64,000 nucleotides of DNA from an uncultured Caldilineaceae bacterium (GTDB taxonomy: Bacteria > Chloroflexota > Anaerolineae > Caldilineales > Caldilineaceae), in the NCBI GenBank assembly GCA_951812725.1, contig OX638330.1, positions 4,381,405 through 4,445,404 on the forward strand, written 5' to 3'. Each line of letters opens with the position of its first letter. The first letter of the stretch is position 1. Below, piece by piece: positions 18,976 to 29,500 of this stretch. The notes below the pieces were generated by a model. It was given only the letters and a program-made list of their open reading frames with translations. It did no database searches and was not told where the DNA came from. The translations under genes were made by a program, and so were the position numbers.

Positions 18976-19275
18976 CTCTGAATCAGGGTTGGAACGGGAC
19001 CAAGAATATGCAGGTGTCGGCAGAAGGGGCGAGACACGCGGAGGCTTCGAAACAAAGGGAGCCGTGCAGAAGCCAGGCATCCGAACGGATTACCCAGTGT
19101 TTGCTACATCCAAAACAGCAGTGCTACAATCACGTTCTCTCTGAGCATGTTCGACCTGTCGATCGATGCTGCAAATTCGATTTTTTCGATTGCAACGGTG
19201 TGCAGCCGCTAGCATCGAAACAACACTAAAGAGCAGTAGTGAATGCGCTGCCGCTCCCATACATGAGCGCGATTT

Positions 19276-20265
19276 GTGAGTAAACAATACTACGGTGGTC
19301 AGGCTGTCATAGAAGGCGTGATGATGCGGGGTCGTAAGGCGATGTCGATTGCCGTGCGCAACAGTCAGGGCACGATCGTCGTCCACGAGGAGGCGCTCAC
19401 GGCCAAGATTTATACGCGCAAGTGGGGGCAGTGGCCGTTTGTGCGGGGCCTGGCGCTGCTGTGGGATGCGCTCGGGCTGGGCATGCGGGCGCTGATGTGG
19501 AGCGCGGACGTGTCGATGCAGGAGGATGATGTTGAGGAGCAGATCGAGTTTTCCGGCCCGGTGGCGTGGACGACGATAGCAGCGAGTCTTACCTTTGCGG
19601 TGGCGGTTTTTTTCCTGCTTCCCACTTTTGCCAGCCGCTGGTTTGCCGGTTTTTTTGAACATAACCCCTATCTTGACGCGGTGGCCGAAGGCGGCATTCG
19701 CCTCGTTTTGTTCGTGGTCTATCTGTGGGCGATCAGTCTCCTGCCCGATATCCGCCGCGTGTTTGGGTATCACGGCGCCGAGCACAAGGCGATCAACGCC
19801 TACGAAGCCGGCGAAAGACTGACGGTCGCCAATGTACAGCGGTACAGTGTGCAACATGTACGCTGCGGCACCAGCTTTCTCCTGTACGTGCTCGTAATCA
19901 GTATCCTGCTATTCGCTCCTCTCACCTTTGCCTGGATAGAGTACCCCTGGCTGGCTCTGCTCCTACGTTTTGTCAGCCGCCTAATGCTCGTTCCTCTGGT
20001 TGCCGCAATCTCCTACGAGATTATCCGCTTCAGCGCCAATCATGCCGACAACCCGCTGATGCGTCTCCTGATTACGCCCGGGCTGCTTCTCCAGCGCATT
20101 ACCACGCGCCCACCCGACGATTCGATGGTCGAATGCGCGATTGCCGCGCTGATTCCGGTCCTGGCTGCCGACGGCATAGAAGGCGTACCGCCGGCTCGCC
20201 TGGGGAATCCCGACGAGGACGCGGCGGAGGCAGAGAGCGCGTACGGCGAAGCAGTAGCCGATTGA
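19276..20265 (+). CDS. DUF1385 (YqhQ-like) membrane protein
   Basis: This 329-residue protein begins [19 protein letters not shown], the hallmark of DUF1385, and contains the family motif [18 protein letters not shown] followed by [13 protein letters not shown]. Several hydrophobic segments occur between about residues 95 and 240. The conserved His/Glu-rich GYHGAEHK segment suggests metal binding, but no reaction is established for the family. The C-terminus is acidic. The start is a GTG; the nearby ATG at 19263 is closed by a stop after six codons. It converges on the tubulin-like cluster with an 86-bp gap. Confidence 0.85.
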   Translation: MSKQYYGGQAVIEGVMMRGRKAMSIAVRNSQGTIVVHEEALTAKIYTRKWGQWPFVRGLALLWDALGLGMRALMWSADVSMQEDDVEEQIEFSGPVAWTTIAASLTFAVAVFFLLPTFASRWFAGFFEHNPYLDAVAEGGIRLVLFVVYLWAISLLPDIRRVFGYHGAEHKAINAYEAGERLTVANVQRYSVQHVRCGTSFLLYVLVISILLFAPLTFAWIEYPWLALLLRFVSRLMLVPLVAAISYEIIRFSANHADNPLMRLLITPGLLLQRITTRPPDDSMVECAIAALIPVLAADGIEGVPPARLGNPDEDAAEAESAYGEAVAD

Positions 20266-20351
20266 GCACCAGCAGTCACCCCAATCTTTAGTTATTGGAC
20301 CTTGCTTGCGAATTGCAGGGGTATTTGGCGTTGCAGGGGCAGTGGCAGCAG

Positions 20352-23300
20352 CTATGACCAGGCGGAGCCGGCGTTGCGGTTGTCCTGCTGGTTGTACATC
20401 TCTGCGTGGATGGCATCGGTGAGCAAAATCTGCTGGCGCGAGGCGTTATCCATGCGGCCCAGTTCTGCCAGGTAGCGGGTCATACTTCCCAAATCTTTCA
20501 ATTCAAGACCGTGCACGGTGCGGACAAAGGCAATCTGAAAGGCGTTGCCTGTCAGCAGACGGGGGATGCGTAAACTCTGCATAACGTCCTCTGTCAGGTC
20601 GCTGTCGGGGTCGCCGGAGACTGCGGCGAACTCTACCGGCAGTCCAAAAGCGGCCATCCGGTCCGAAACATCGTAGTTGGCGGAGGGTTTGGCGGCATTC
20701 CACATGTTTTCCAGATAGCGCAGTGTCGCGGCGGACACGGGCGAATACTCTCCTTCGGGATAGAAGGAGGTAAATCCGTCTGGCGAGGAGGCGTCGCGCC
20801 AGAGCAGGCGTTCCAGATTGTACTCCTGCGACAGTGCCTGCATAAAAGCCAAGCGCGCCATTTCGGTTTCGTCATCTGGCATGGATCGACCAGGGTCCGG
20901 TGCGTGATCGGGGAGGTCGGGCTGCCGAGCGGTGGCGGCAGCCTGCGCGCTTTCGCGAACGTAAGAGGAGAGGATATCTGCGAGCGGGCGGGACGACACC
21001 TCTTGGCCGGTGAACAGAGCCGCCAGCCGCTCGAGCCGATGGGGGGCTGTCCAGATGGTGCGCAGGCGTCCTTCACCTGTCGGGTAGGCGCCGGTCGCGG
21101 TGTAGGTAGGGGTGGCGGCGTCACTATTGTCGTCGGCGGTCTGGCGGCCGCGCATAAAGGCCAGGCAGCGTTCCCACATGGCAGGATTGAGATGGGGCCG
21201 GTAGAGATGGGAGGTGATTGCATCCTCGGGCGGGAGGGGCGGCATGTTTTCGCTGACGGACCAGTCCTGCAGTGTTTCGAAGGTCTGTTCGAGAACTTGA
21301 TCCATCTGTTTCAGCATCTGTGCCAGACGATCATGGACGCGGGCCAAGCCCTGCCAGAGGCCGTCTTGCAAGCGGGCGGACAGTTCAGAGCAGGCCAGAT
21401 TGACCCGTTCGCGCCGCAGCTTCTGCACGCGCTGGGCCCTACGGCGGAATGAGGTGGTTGCGCCGAGAAACGCGCCGATCATGAGCCCTATAAAAGTGGC
21501 GGCGTTGGCTTCATTGCCGATGAAACTGACGACTGCGTCCATTGACGCGCCGGTCATCACCTGCATGAGGACGGCGGGATTGGCTTCGCCGTTGACGATT
21601 ACAGCCATATTGCCCACCAATCCGGAACCGAACAGGTAGACCAATGTCAGCAGCACGATGCCGCTGAGCAGACCGAACGCGCGCGTCAGTGAACCGAACA
21701 GGGATGGCTTATCGGCGAGCGTGCGCAAATAGCGGTTGCGCCAGTTGCGCAGTGCCAGCTGACGTTCGACGCGGTTGGCTCCGGCAGTGTGGGGTTGGGC
21801 ACTTTGACTGTCACCAGGTGTGCCAGCCTCTACAGTGTGCTGCAGCCACTGTCTTTCCTGCTCCACTTCAAACAGCCACTGGTGAAGTTGGCGCCGTGCA
21901 TGCATGAGCCCTGACGGTTGGGCGCTGAGCAGGGTGAGCAGGCTGGTGCGCATCTGCTGCGAGATGGTCGGCAGAAAGCGGTTGTCGGTGGGGTTTTGGG
22001 GCAGACCGTCTTCGCGCAGGGCTGTCAGTCCCCAGGCCGTGTCCAGTGCGCCGGCGCCGATATGGTCTTCAAACTGGGCCAGCACGCCCTGGAACTGCTT
22101 GTCGAAGGCTTCCTGCCAGCGGACCGGATTAAGACCTCGCATCTTGCGCGCGGTCGCTGCCGGCAGCACATAGCTCGGGTGAATTGAAAGCTGCTGGAAG
22201 GATTGGGGATTGAGGTCATCGAAGAGGTCGGGCATCTGCTCGATGAGCCGGGTCAACACCTGGTGCGAGGTGGCGCCCAACATTTGCAGCGAGGCCAAAG
22301 GTTCGTTGTTGCCGGCAACGCCCGTGCCGGGCGCGACGTCTGGGCTGCCAGGCTGGAAAAGGACCTGCTCGCGCACGAGGCGTTTGCCCTCATGCTCCTG
22401 GGCGGCCTGGAAGATATAGTCCAGCGGCACATAGTCTGCGGCGGCGCCCAGCAGACTGTATGGACGGTCGCTGGCGTTGCGCAGATCGATACCGACCTGT
22501 TCATCAATGTATGCGGCCCCATCAGCGGAGATGAGCGACTGGAGCGTATTGCCAACGAGGACGGAGAGTTCGTAGCTGTTGCGGGCCAGGGCTTGATTGC
22601 TCTTTTCGCGATCGACCAGGTAGATGCGGTCAAAGAGGGGACGGCCAAGCCACTCTTCCGGCAATGTGCTCTGATTCTTGGTCCCTTTCCAGACGGAAGA
22701 GATGACCTGTTTGAGGTTTGCGCGGCGCAGGCCGGTGAGCGCCTCCATTTCGGCCAAGGCCGCGTAGCAGGAGGCATCCTCCATAATACGGCTGCTGTCG
22801 GTGGCATAGCTGCCGGCGGCGAAGATGCCGACGACTTGGGCGATATGGCGCTGGCCCAGATAGTTGAGTTGGTGCGCAATAGTTGGCCAGATCAACGCCG
22901 ACGTCAAAGGTTCGTAGAGGGGCGCAATCACATACAGGGTGGTCTGTACAAAGGGATCGCCGGGAACATGGGTGTCGGCGCGGATGGGGTCGACGATGTT
23001 GGAGGCGAACAGGTGGGCAATACTGTCGCCGCCCTGTAACGCGGCGCGGAAAGCATGCCGGCGCGTGGGTGGTTCGAACGGGTCCACTGGCGATGCAGGC
23101 GGGATGTCCGGGTTGGCGGGCGTTGCGCCTGCGCCTTTGTTGGATCTGCGGAAAGGCCAGGGCAGTCCTCTGCGACCAGGTTTTTCGGGCGCTTCCCCTG
23201 GAGGATAGGGTGAAGAGGGGGTCGCTTGCCATTGCAGCGGGTGGAGAGAATCAGCGGCCGCCTCCAGCAGAAGGCTGGCGCGCCGCTGGCTCGCGGCCAG

Positions 23301-23654
23301 TCGCCAGTTGTTCGTGGTCTGCGGCGATTCATTGATTTCGGACTGTTGATCAGCGGCCGCTGAGGGTTGAGAGCGCATGAGGCCGTCGAGAAGCCGTTCC
23401 AGATAGAAGGGCGGCAGACGGTTGTCGCGCAGGGTGAACAGATTGAGGGCGAGTTCGTCCTGGTGATTGCGTTGATCGGAGGGCAGGAGGGCTGCAAAGC
23501 GGGTGATGCGGGTCAGATCCGGGCCGTCAACGCCGGTGGCGATGCGCTGTTCCTGGGCGGACTGCAGGCGCGGAGCCAAGTGGAGCATTGTCTGCAAGCC
23601 CCATCCGCCAAAACAAAGTATTGCAGCTCTGCTGCGGGTTGCGCCGGGAATCAT
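20352..23654 (-). CDS. Degenerate tubulin-like protein with membrane segments
   Basis: This 1100-residue protein is not obviously related to a named family, but it aligns by eye with the tubulin-like protein encoded just upstream. AILCFGGWGLQTMLHLAPRL (from about residue 11) matches the partner's VVGVGGMGTNAVRAVKRRL. LYVIAPLYEPLTSALIWP (about 240-257) falls where the partner has its GGTGAG loop, and AQVVGIFAAGSY and SCYAALAEMEAL match the following strands and helix. The glycine loop is gone (PLYEPLTSA, 245-253), so GTP binding is unlikely. Two hydrophobic segments (about 657-678 and 718-735) and a basic coiled coil (about 738-810) follow, then a C-terminal region of unknown fold. It is last in a three-gene cluster with the tubulin-like and vWA genes. 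Function unknown. Confidence 0.7.
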   Translation of the reverse strand: MIPGATRSRAAILCFGGWGLQTMLHLAPRLQSAQEQRIATGVDGPDLTRITRFAALLPSDQRNHQDELALNLFTLRDNRLPPFYLERLLDGLMRSQPSAAADQQSEINESPQTTNNWRLAASQRRASLLLEAAADSLHPLQWQATPSSPYPPGEAPEKPGRRGLPWPFRRSNKGAGATPANPDIPPASPVDPFEPPTRRHAFRAALQGGDSIAHLFASNIVDPIRADTHVPGDPFVQTTLYVIAPLYEPLTSALIWPTIAHQLNYLGQRHIAQVVGIFAAGSYATDSSRIMEDASCYAALAEMEALTGLRRANLKQVISSVWKGTKNQSTLPEEWLGRPLFDRIYLVDREKSNQALARNSYELSVLVGNTLQSLISADGAAYIDEQVGIDLRNASDRPYSLLGAAADYVPLDYIFQAAQEHEGKRLVREQVLFQPGSPDVAPGTGVAGNNEPLASLQMLGATSHQVLTRLIEQMPDLFDDLNPQSFQQLSIHPSYVLPAATARKMRGLNPVRWQEAFDKQFQGVLAQFEDHIGAGALDTAWGLTALREDGLPQNPTDNRFLPTISQQMRTSLLTLLSAQPSGLMHARRQLHQWLFEVEQERQWLQHTVEAGTPGDSQSAQPHTAGANRVERQLALRNWRNRYLRTLADKPSLFGSLTRAFGLLSGIVLLTLVYLFGSGLVGNMAVIVNGEANPAVLMQVMTGASMDAVVSFIGNEANAATFIGLMIGAFLGATTSFRRRAQRVQKLRRERVNLACSELSARLQDGLWQGLARVHDRLAQMLKQMDQVLEQTFETLQDWSVSENMPPLPPEDAITSHLYRPHLNPAMWERCLAFMRGRQTADDNSDAATPTYTATGAYPTGEGRLRTIWTAPHRLERLAALFTGQEVSSRPLADILSSYVRESAQAAATARQPDLPDHAPDPGRSMPDDETEMARLAFMQALSQEYNLERLLWRDASSPDGFTSFYPEGEYSPVSAATLRYLENMWNAAKPSANYDVSDRMAAFGLPVEFAAVSGDPDSDLTEDVMQSLRIPRLLTGNAFQIAFVRTVHGLELKDLGSMTRYLAELGRMDNASRQQILLTDAIHAEMYNQQDNRNAGSAWS

Positions 23655-23873
23655 TGGGAGTTTCTAGTTTTCAGTTTCTAGTTTTTAGTTGTCAAGTCGG
23701 GACAGGCGCCCAAAAATCCATGTTATCAGAGAGCTAGTCAGGGCCGCAAACAGCTTTACGAACTCTTTACATTTCTTGAGCAGTTGTTTCTACATCCGAA
23801 AAGAACAGGTATTGCAAATCTCTTGAGAATATAAGCAGAGATTCCCACTCTGTAGAGGCAAGCACCATTTCCT

Positions 23874-23889
23874 ACGTCCCTTCGGACGT
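23874..23889 (-). terminator. Hairpin after the tubulin-like gene
   Basis: A perfect 6-bp stem (ACGTCC/GGACGT) with a 4-base loop lies 19 bases beyond the tubulin-like stop codon. No run of T follows, so it may only weakly attenuate transcription. The rest of the 253-bp gap has short TTTCTAGTTTT-like repeats near 23660-23690. Confidence 0.25.
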
Positions 23890-23907
23890 GCAGCTGACAA
23901 CGGAAAC

Positions 23908-26382
23908 CTAAATTCCTTCTTCGGTGATTTCGGGCAGGTCGACCCATGCGGGATGGAGATGAAACTCTTCGCGGGCGGGGAAGTCACGCTTGTTTTCATA
24001 CTGTGCACGAAATTCGTCGAGGCGGTCGATCAGCGTCACCGGCAGGCCGTGGACGATCCAGACAGCGTCCATGCGTCCGGTGTCGCCGGTGGGCACCCAT
24101 TTGATGTCCTCCTGGCCTACCATGGCCATGGCCAATTGGGGATCGTCAATGCGGGAGGATGGCGTGGCCGCGAGACGGATATGCTCCAGATTGGCGTCGT
24201 GGAAGCTGAAGCGGTCCGAATCCCAGCGGATGTAGGGGTTCAGGCGATCGAGCCACTGCTGGACGCGGTTGTTGGGTAGAGGCCGGGACTGCTGGGTCTC
24301 TTCGCCATGCTGGACCCCGATAATGTGGCGGATGTCGACGCACTGCAAAACCCTGCCCAACAGCCCTCTTTCGGTGGCGATTGCATTGGTGAGGTTGGCG
24401 AACAACTCCTCGCCGCTGACTGCCTGGTTGTAGTTCAGGATGCGGTCGATAATGGGCCCGAGCAGGCTTTCCCAGTCGCTGGGATAGACGACCTGGGCTG
24501 CGTTGCGATAGAAGTGCTGCAGATAGTCTCGGCCGACTGCGCCGGTCTCCAGTTCATAGTATGTATTGGTGCTGGCGGTACCGTCGGGGATGCGGGGGTC
24601 GATGCGTTCGGCGGACCGCCTGGCGGCATGATTGGCTCGACCCAGTGCGCCGCCTGCATTGTCTATCTGGGCACGAAAAACTTCGCGCAGCTGTGTGCCG
24701 TAGGCGAAGAGACGCTCGACGAGGATTCGCTCCAGAATGTCGCGGCGCTGGTTGAGGCGGGCGCGGGCCTTGCGTTGCCGCATGTCGCGGGCGCGGTCGC
24801 GGGCCTGGCGGGGGTTGAAGGCCGCCAGCATCAGGTCGCCCAAGCCGCCGGCAATCTGGCCTAACTGTTCTGCTGCGCCGCCCTGTTGGGCCAGCAAGGA
24901 GCGCCAGCGGGTGCGATCCTCGTCCATTACCGGATGATTGTTCAACAGAAAGAGTCTCTGTTTGATCAGCGATTCCATCGGTGCGGTGGAGGGATTGGGC
25001 GGCGCCAACAGGTCGGTCAGCGTGAGCGCGCCGCGCAGTCCCGTCTCCAGGATTACCTGGCGGAAGGTGTTGTCGACCGCGGTCTTGAAGCCGAGCCAGG
25101 CGCCGCGCTGTTCCTCGACCTCTTCGGCCAGTTCCTCCAGCCGGTCGTTGTCCAGAGAGAGGTAGCGGGAACGCATCCTGGCCAGGAGCCCCTGCCAGGC
25201 GGTGACAGCCTTTTGGCGGGCCTGAGGCGAGACCGGTTGGCGCGGGTCGTTGAGCTCGGGCCCGGCGGCAAACCGCCTCATGCAGTCGGCCAGAAATGCC
25301 TGCTGCCAGAAGTTGACCAGCGACTCATCGGGCGCCACGATGGCGGAGGCGGCAAAACTGCTGTAGACGAGGTAGTTGCCCTTGGGGGGCTTTCCTGTGC
25401 TGCGTTCGTTCACCACTTCGGCAGCGGCCACGCCACCGGACATGCGTTCGCGTACGACGTTCACCTCGAGCCCGAGGATTTCGCTGCTCAGATGGCTGAT
25501 GGCGGTAAGTTGGATCAGATGCGCGGCCAGGTTTTCGGCGTCGGCTTTGCGAGCCAGGCTGCGGCCGTCGCGGTTGGTGCGCCCGACCAGAAAGATAAAG
25601 TCGAAAGGTGCGTAGGGTGTGTCGGGCAGCGCCCGCTGTTCGCTGGGGTAGAGTTCCTGGAACTGCTGCGTTTCCTGGAAGTAGTTCAGCTCTTTGAGAG
25701 CGGCGTAGGCGTTGGCTTTGATGCGCCTGCGCTGCAGATCGCTGTTGATTTCCTCTTCGAGCACGTCAGGCAGGAAGAAGATGCCGACGACGCGGGCATT
25801 GCTGCGCACGAGCGCGCGCACGCGGTGCGCCACATCCATAAACATGCCGGCGCCGGTGCCGCCGCAGAGGCTGCTGACGATATAGACGAGCTGATAGTTG
25901 CTCATCACGGGAAAGCGGCGATTTTGCGCCATTTCCAGATCGCGGATTTTGTCCAGGGCCGCGTACTTCGTCTCCAACAGCCTTTTGAAGTTGACGTAGT
26001 TGCGGAAGAAGGATAGGCGTCCGATAGGCCGCAGTTGTTTGGCGCCGTTGTGGATGTAGCCCAGCGGGATCGAAGGGTAGTTCCACCAGCGGGCGATTTC
26101 GGGATGGTTTTCGAGGTTATCCACGAGGCGGGTGGCGTCGAACTTACCCATGTAGGCCGATTCATCGGCGTAGAGCGGCTCCTGATCGAGCCGGTTGATA
26201 AGCGGTTCGGTGTCCAGGGCCAGCAGTTGAATCATCGCGGGCAGAGATTCGCCGCCCCACGCTTTGCGCAGGCGTCGTTTGACGGCGCGCACAGCGTTTG
26301 TGCCCATACCGCCTACGCCGACCACGAGGGTCGGATAAATTGTTGGCTTTTCACTAAGAAACGGTGCCCCGTTCTGATCCAT
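23908..26382 (-). CDS. Tubulin-like GTPase-domain protein
   Basis: This 824-residue protein has the tubulin/FtsZ nucleotide fold at its N-terminus. It has a Rossmann-like start YPTLVVGVGGMGTNAVRAVK (about residues 16-35) and the phosphate-binding loop SLCGGTGAGMFMD, with GGTGAG at 174-179, equivalent to the GGGTG(S/T)G loop. VVGIFFLPDVLEEEIN and FDFIFLVGRTNRDGRSLARK follow. The family appears to be Pfam Tubulin_2, whose role is poorly known. The C-terminal 450 residues are helical and Arg-rich, with no membrane segment. AGGAAG precedes the ATG. It sits between a vWA membrane protein gene and a degenerate paralogue; such pairing suggests a membrane-linked GTP-controlled polymer or scaffold, which is inference. 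Confidence 0.85.
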   Translation of the reverse strand: MDQNGAPFLSEKPTIYPTLVVGVGGMGTNAVRAVKRRLRKAWGGESLPAMIQLLALDTEPLINRLDQEPLYADESAYMGKFDATRLVDNLENHPEIARWWNYPSIPLGYIHNGAKQLRPIGRLSFFRNYVNFKRLLETKYAALDKIRDLEMAQNRRFPVMSNYQLVYIVSSLCGGTGAGMFMDVAHRVRALVRSNARVVGIFFLPDVLEEEINSDLQRRRIKANAYAALKELNYFQETQQFQELYPSEQRALPDTPYAPFDFIFLVGRTNRDGRSLARKADAENLAAHLIQLTAISHLSSEILGLEVNVVRERMSGGVAAAEVVNERSTGKPPKGNYLVYSSFAASAIVAPDESLVNFWQQAFLADCMRRFAAGPELNDPRQPVSPQARQKAVTAWQGLLARMRSRYLSLDNDRLEELAEEVEEQRGAWLGFKTAVDNTFRQVILETGLRGALTLTDLLAPPNPSTAPMESLIKQRLFLLNNHPVMDEDRTRWRSLLAQQGGAAEQLGQIAGGLGDLMLAAFNPRQARDRARDMRQRKARARLNQRRDILERILVERLFAYGTQLREVFRAQIDNAGGALGRANHAARRSAERIDPRIPDGTASTNTYYELETGAVGRDYLQHFYRNAAQVVYPSDWESLLGPIIDRILNYNQAVSGEELFANLTNAIATERGLLGRVLQCVDIRHIIGVQHGEETQQSRPLPNNRVQQWLDRLNPYIRWDSDRFSFHDANLEHIRLAATPSSRIDDPQLAMAMVGQEDIKWVPTGDTGRMDAVWIVHGLPVTLIDRLDEFRAQYENKRDFPAREEFHLHPAWVDLPEITEEGI

Positions 26383-26542
26383 TTATGGCTTCCTTCTGAA
26401 GTTATCAGTAATAAAGTCGTGGTTTCGATCTGCTGCGCTCGTTTATGCACATGGCCACTTTGTCAGCTAACGGCCAGCTGGCCGCATCTCCGGAGTGGCA
26501 GTGTGCCCAGGCTGCAGTGCACTGAATACCGAAAACCAAGAA

Positions 26543-29500
26543 TTAAAAGCTATCGCGCGGGCTGCCCCAAGGGTCGTCCGATCCCGCGCCGGCGGGTGCG
26601 TTGTTCTGATCGTCGCCAAATGCTCCGTCGGATGGAGACGGCGATGACCAGCCCCAGTTGTCATCGGACGATTCTGTCCGGCCGAAATCACCGGAACCTG
26701 GAGCGGCAGAGGGGTTTGCCCCCCAGCCTCCCTGGTCCCAACCTGAGTCCCAGGCGGACTCTTGTGTTCCCGCATTGGCATCTTGCCAGCCGTCCGAACT
26801 GCTGGAGCCGGCAAAGCGCTCAGGCGGGGTGTCAGCAATGTTTTCAAAAGCAGGCGAATGGCCTGGCGAACCCGCCGGATGTACCGATCCTGCGACGGAC
26901 GGCGGGTACGACGCGTGCGCTGGGCCCCCGGCCACATTCGACGAGCCAAATGCGGAATCCGGCGCGTTCGAATGGTACCAACTGTCGGATCTTCCGGAAG
27001 CGGCAGCGTACCCAGGCGTCAGCGGGGAGTCCTGCCCAGGCAGGGTCACTGTCGGATCTTCGTCATCATCCATATTGTACCCGCGACTGCGAGCACGCGC
27101 CACCACGATGAGCAAGGCCAACAGCATCATCGGTCCACTGCAGAATACCAGCGGGAAGGTGTAGAAGGGACGCAGCCACCACTCGACGTAGCGTTGATAG
27201 AGGGTTGGGCTGCGGAAGCTGATATCGACCGAGCGTGTTTCATTGGCGAGGCCGGCGATGCTCAACAGCAGTTCTCCACTGTAGAAGGAGCCGCGCAAGA
27301 CATCTTTTGGCAGGTCTTTGCGGGCAATGAGGGTGATGGGGACCTCATAAAATCCTTCGTCATCGGGGGAGTCGGTGACCTCCACCGGCAGGGCTTCGAG
27401 GTAGAGTTCATCCAGAGCCATGACGCCGTTGCCGGTTTCGCCCGATGCGGCGATACCGACTGTTTCGACCACAAAAGGCGTCTTGCCGTTGAAGCGGAGG
27501 TATAGCGTTTGTGTTGTTTTTTCGCCGGCTCGCCCCAGATTGCCGAAATCGAGCGCGCCGGCGACACTCCACTCGACGTCGCGAATCTGCAGACGGAAAG
27601 GCACGATCGCGGATCCGGCCGGACCGGCGCCGGACGACGGATTCGCGGAAATGACATCGAATTCCTGGCTTGGCCCAGCCAGATTGAGGAGGCCGTGGCA
27701 GCTGCCGGCGGACATGGGCCCTTCGCTCAGCAGGCGTACCGGCAGCGCCCAATTTGCAGGCTGTAAATTGTCTGTAGCGGTGGAGCTGGCAGCGCTGACA
27801 TTTGCCGCTTCGAAGGGTTGCAGATCAGCGGCGGTGGCGGAGAGGCCGCTGCAGCTGCTTTCGGTCAGTTCAACCGTCAGCCGAAAGGGAGTGTCGCCGC
27901 TAAAGGCGACGGGCAGCAGGATCTGCTCGTCCAGCCGGAAATTCGGAGACGTATCGAAAAGCAGTGCGCCGAAGTCGGCTTCCTGCACCTGGATGTGCGC
28001 CTGGGAGCGGGGAATGTCCAGGATTACGGGCAGCGAGGGGGCGGGACGAACCTGGACCTCCATTGGCAAGCCGGCGGGACTGAAAGCAGACAGGTTCAAC
28101 TGGCCTTCGTATGCGCCGGAGCGTAACAGATCGAGCCCGTCGACATGGAGGAGCGCCGTCTGGATTCCATTTTCGAGCACTTCTACAGAAAGGCTCACTG
28201 AAGCCTCGCGCACGATTTCGCTTGTATCGGAGCGGCGCAGGATGAGCGAGGCTTCCAGAGTTCCGATCTCTTCGACGGTGGTTGCCTGGACGGTCAGCGG
28301 CCATCCTGCGGGAGGCATTTTCGCCAGATCGATATCGGCCGGCAGGCCCCGCACGTAGATCGCCGGCTCCACTTCCAGGACCGTGCGCGCATAATCGCCG
28401 AAACGGACGCCATCGGTGGCGGCAGTCAACAGGAAGAGCGCCTCGTAGTCGCGTCCGTCCTGCGGCATAAAGCCGTCGTCGGAGCAGTACTGATCACCGC
28501 AGTTGATTTGCTGCCGGTAGACAATCTGGCCGCCGGTGAGATCGGTGACGTAGACGACGGCTTGCATGTCCTGCACCTGAACACCGGGGCCGAAACCCAC
28601 CTTGAGTTGGAGGCTGCCGTCTTGCAGGATTCCGGGACTGTTGGCGGAGGGAGAGAAGACCTGCGCCTTGGGCAGATCCTCCGAGGCTTGAAGGCGGAAG
28701 GTGCGCAGCAGTTGCAACGGCTCTCTATCCTCTCCCAATTGAATCGTCACCTCTTCGGCGCCGCGGTCAAGCTGTTGGGCAGCGACCGTTCGGCCGCTGA
28801 CGGGGTCTTGTCCGAGGATGGGGATCGGTATGTTGCCATTGAGCATCAGCGGTTCGTTGGCGGCGGGGCCGGCGCCGGCAACGATGACGATGGGCGCTTT
28901 GCCGGCAGGATAGTAGCGCGTTGCCGCCGCGTTGCCCTGTACGCTGGGAGGGGGAAAGAGCAGTTCGGGATAGCTGTCCGCCTGAACGACGGCAAAACTG
29001 CTCAGATCGGTCGTTTTGGCCACCCATTCGCCAGCCGCCAGCGGGGCGACAGCGACGTTGAGGTCGATATTGCCGTCGGCTATCAGACTCTGTGTCGACA
29101 TCGGCGCGCCGTCCCGCTCCACTGCCGTGATCGCCGACTGCGGGCTGACGAAGGCGATGCTGCCGGCGCTATGCGCGTTGCGGATCGAGATGGTCAGGTC
29201 GCCGTGCAGGTTGCGGTGGGTGACGATCGAGCGGTCGGACTTCATTTCGGCGAAAATTTCGCCGAAGATAAGCAGGAGATCCTGCGAACTCTTGGCTTCC
29301 CGCGCCAGAGGCGAACTGGTTTTGAGAAAATCGCCCGCGCAGCCGGCATCGGGATTGCAGAGGATCACCGGGTAGAGCAGTGCGCCGGCGTCCTCGATCC
29401 GGGCCAGCAGGTTGGTGATGGTCTGACGCTGGCCGGTAACCTGTAACGGGGCGGTCGGCTCGCCGTCTGTCAGCAGCAGCACGTACTGGCTGCGGTCGAG

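Noticed and set aside
20352-23654. Ordinary FtsZ or TubZ gene
   Set aside because: The GTP loop is missing and the protein is far too long with internal membrane segments.
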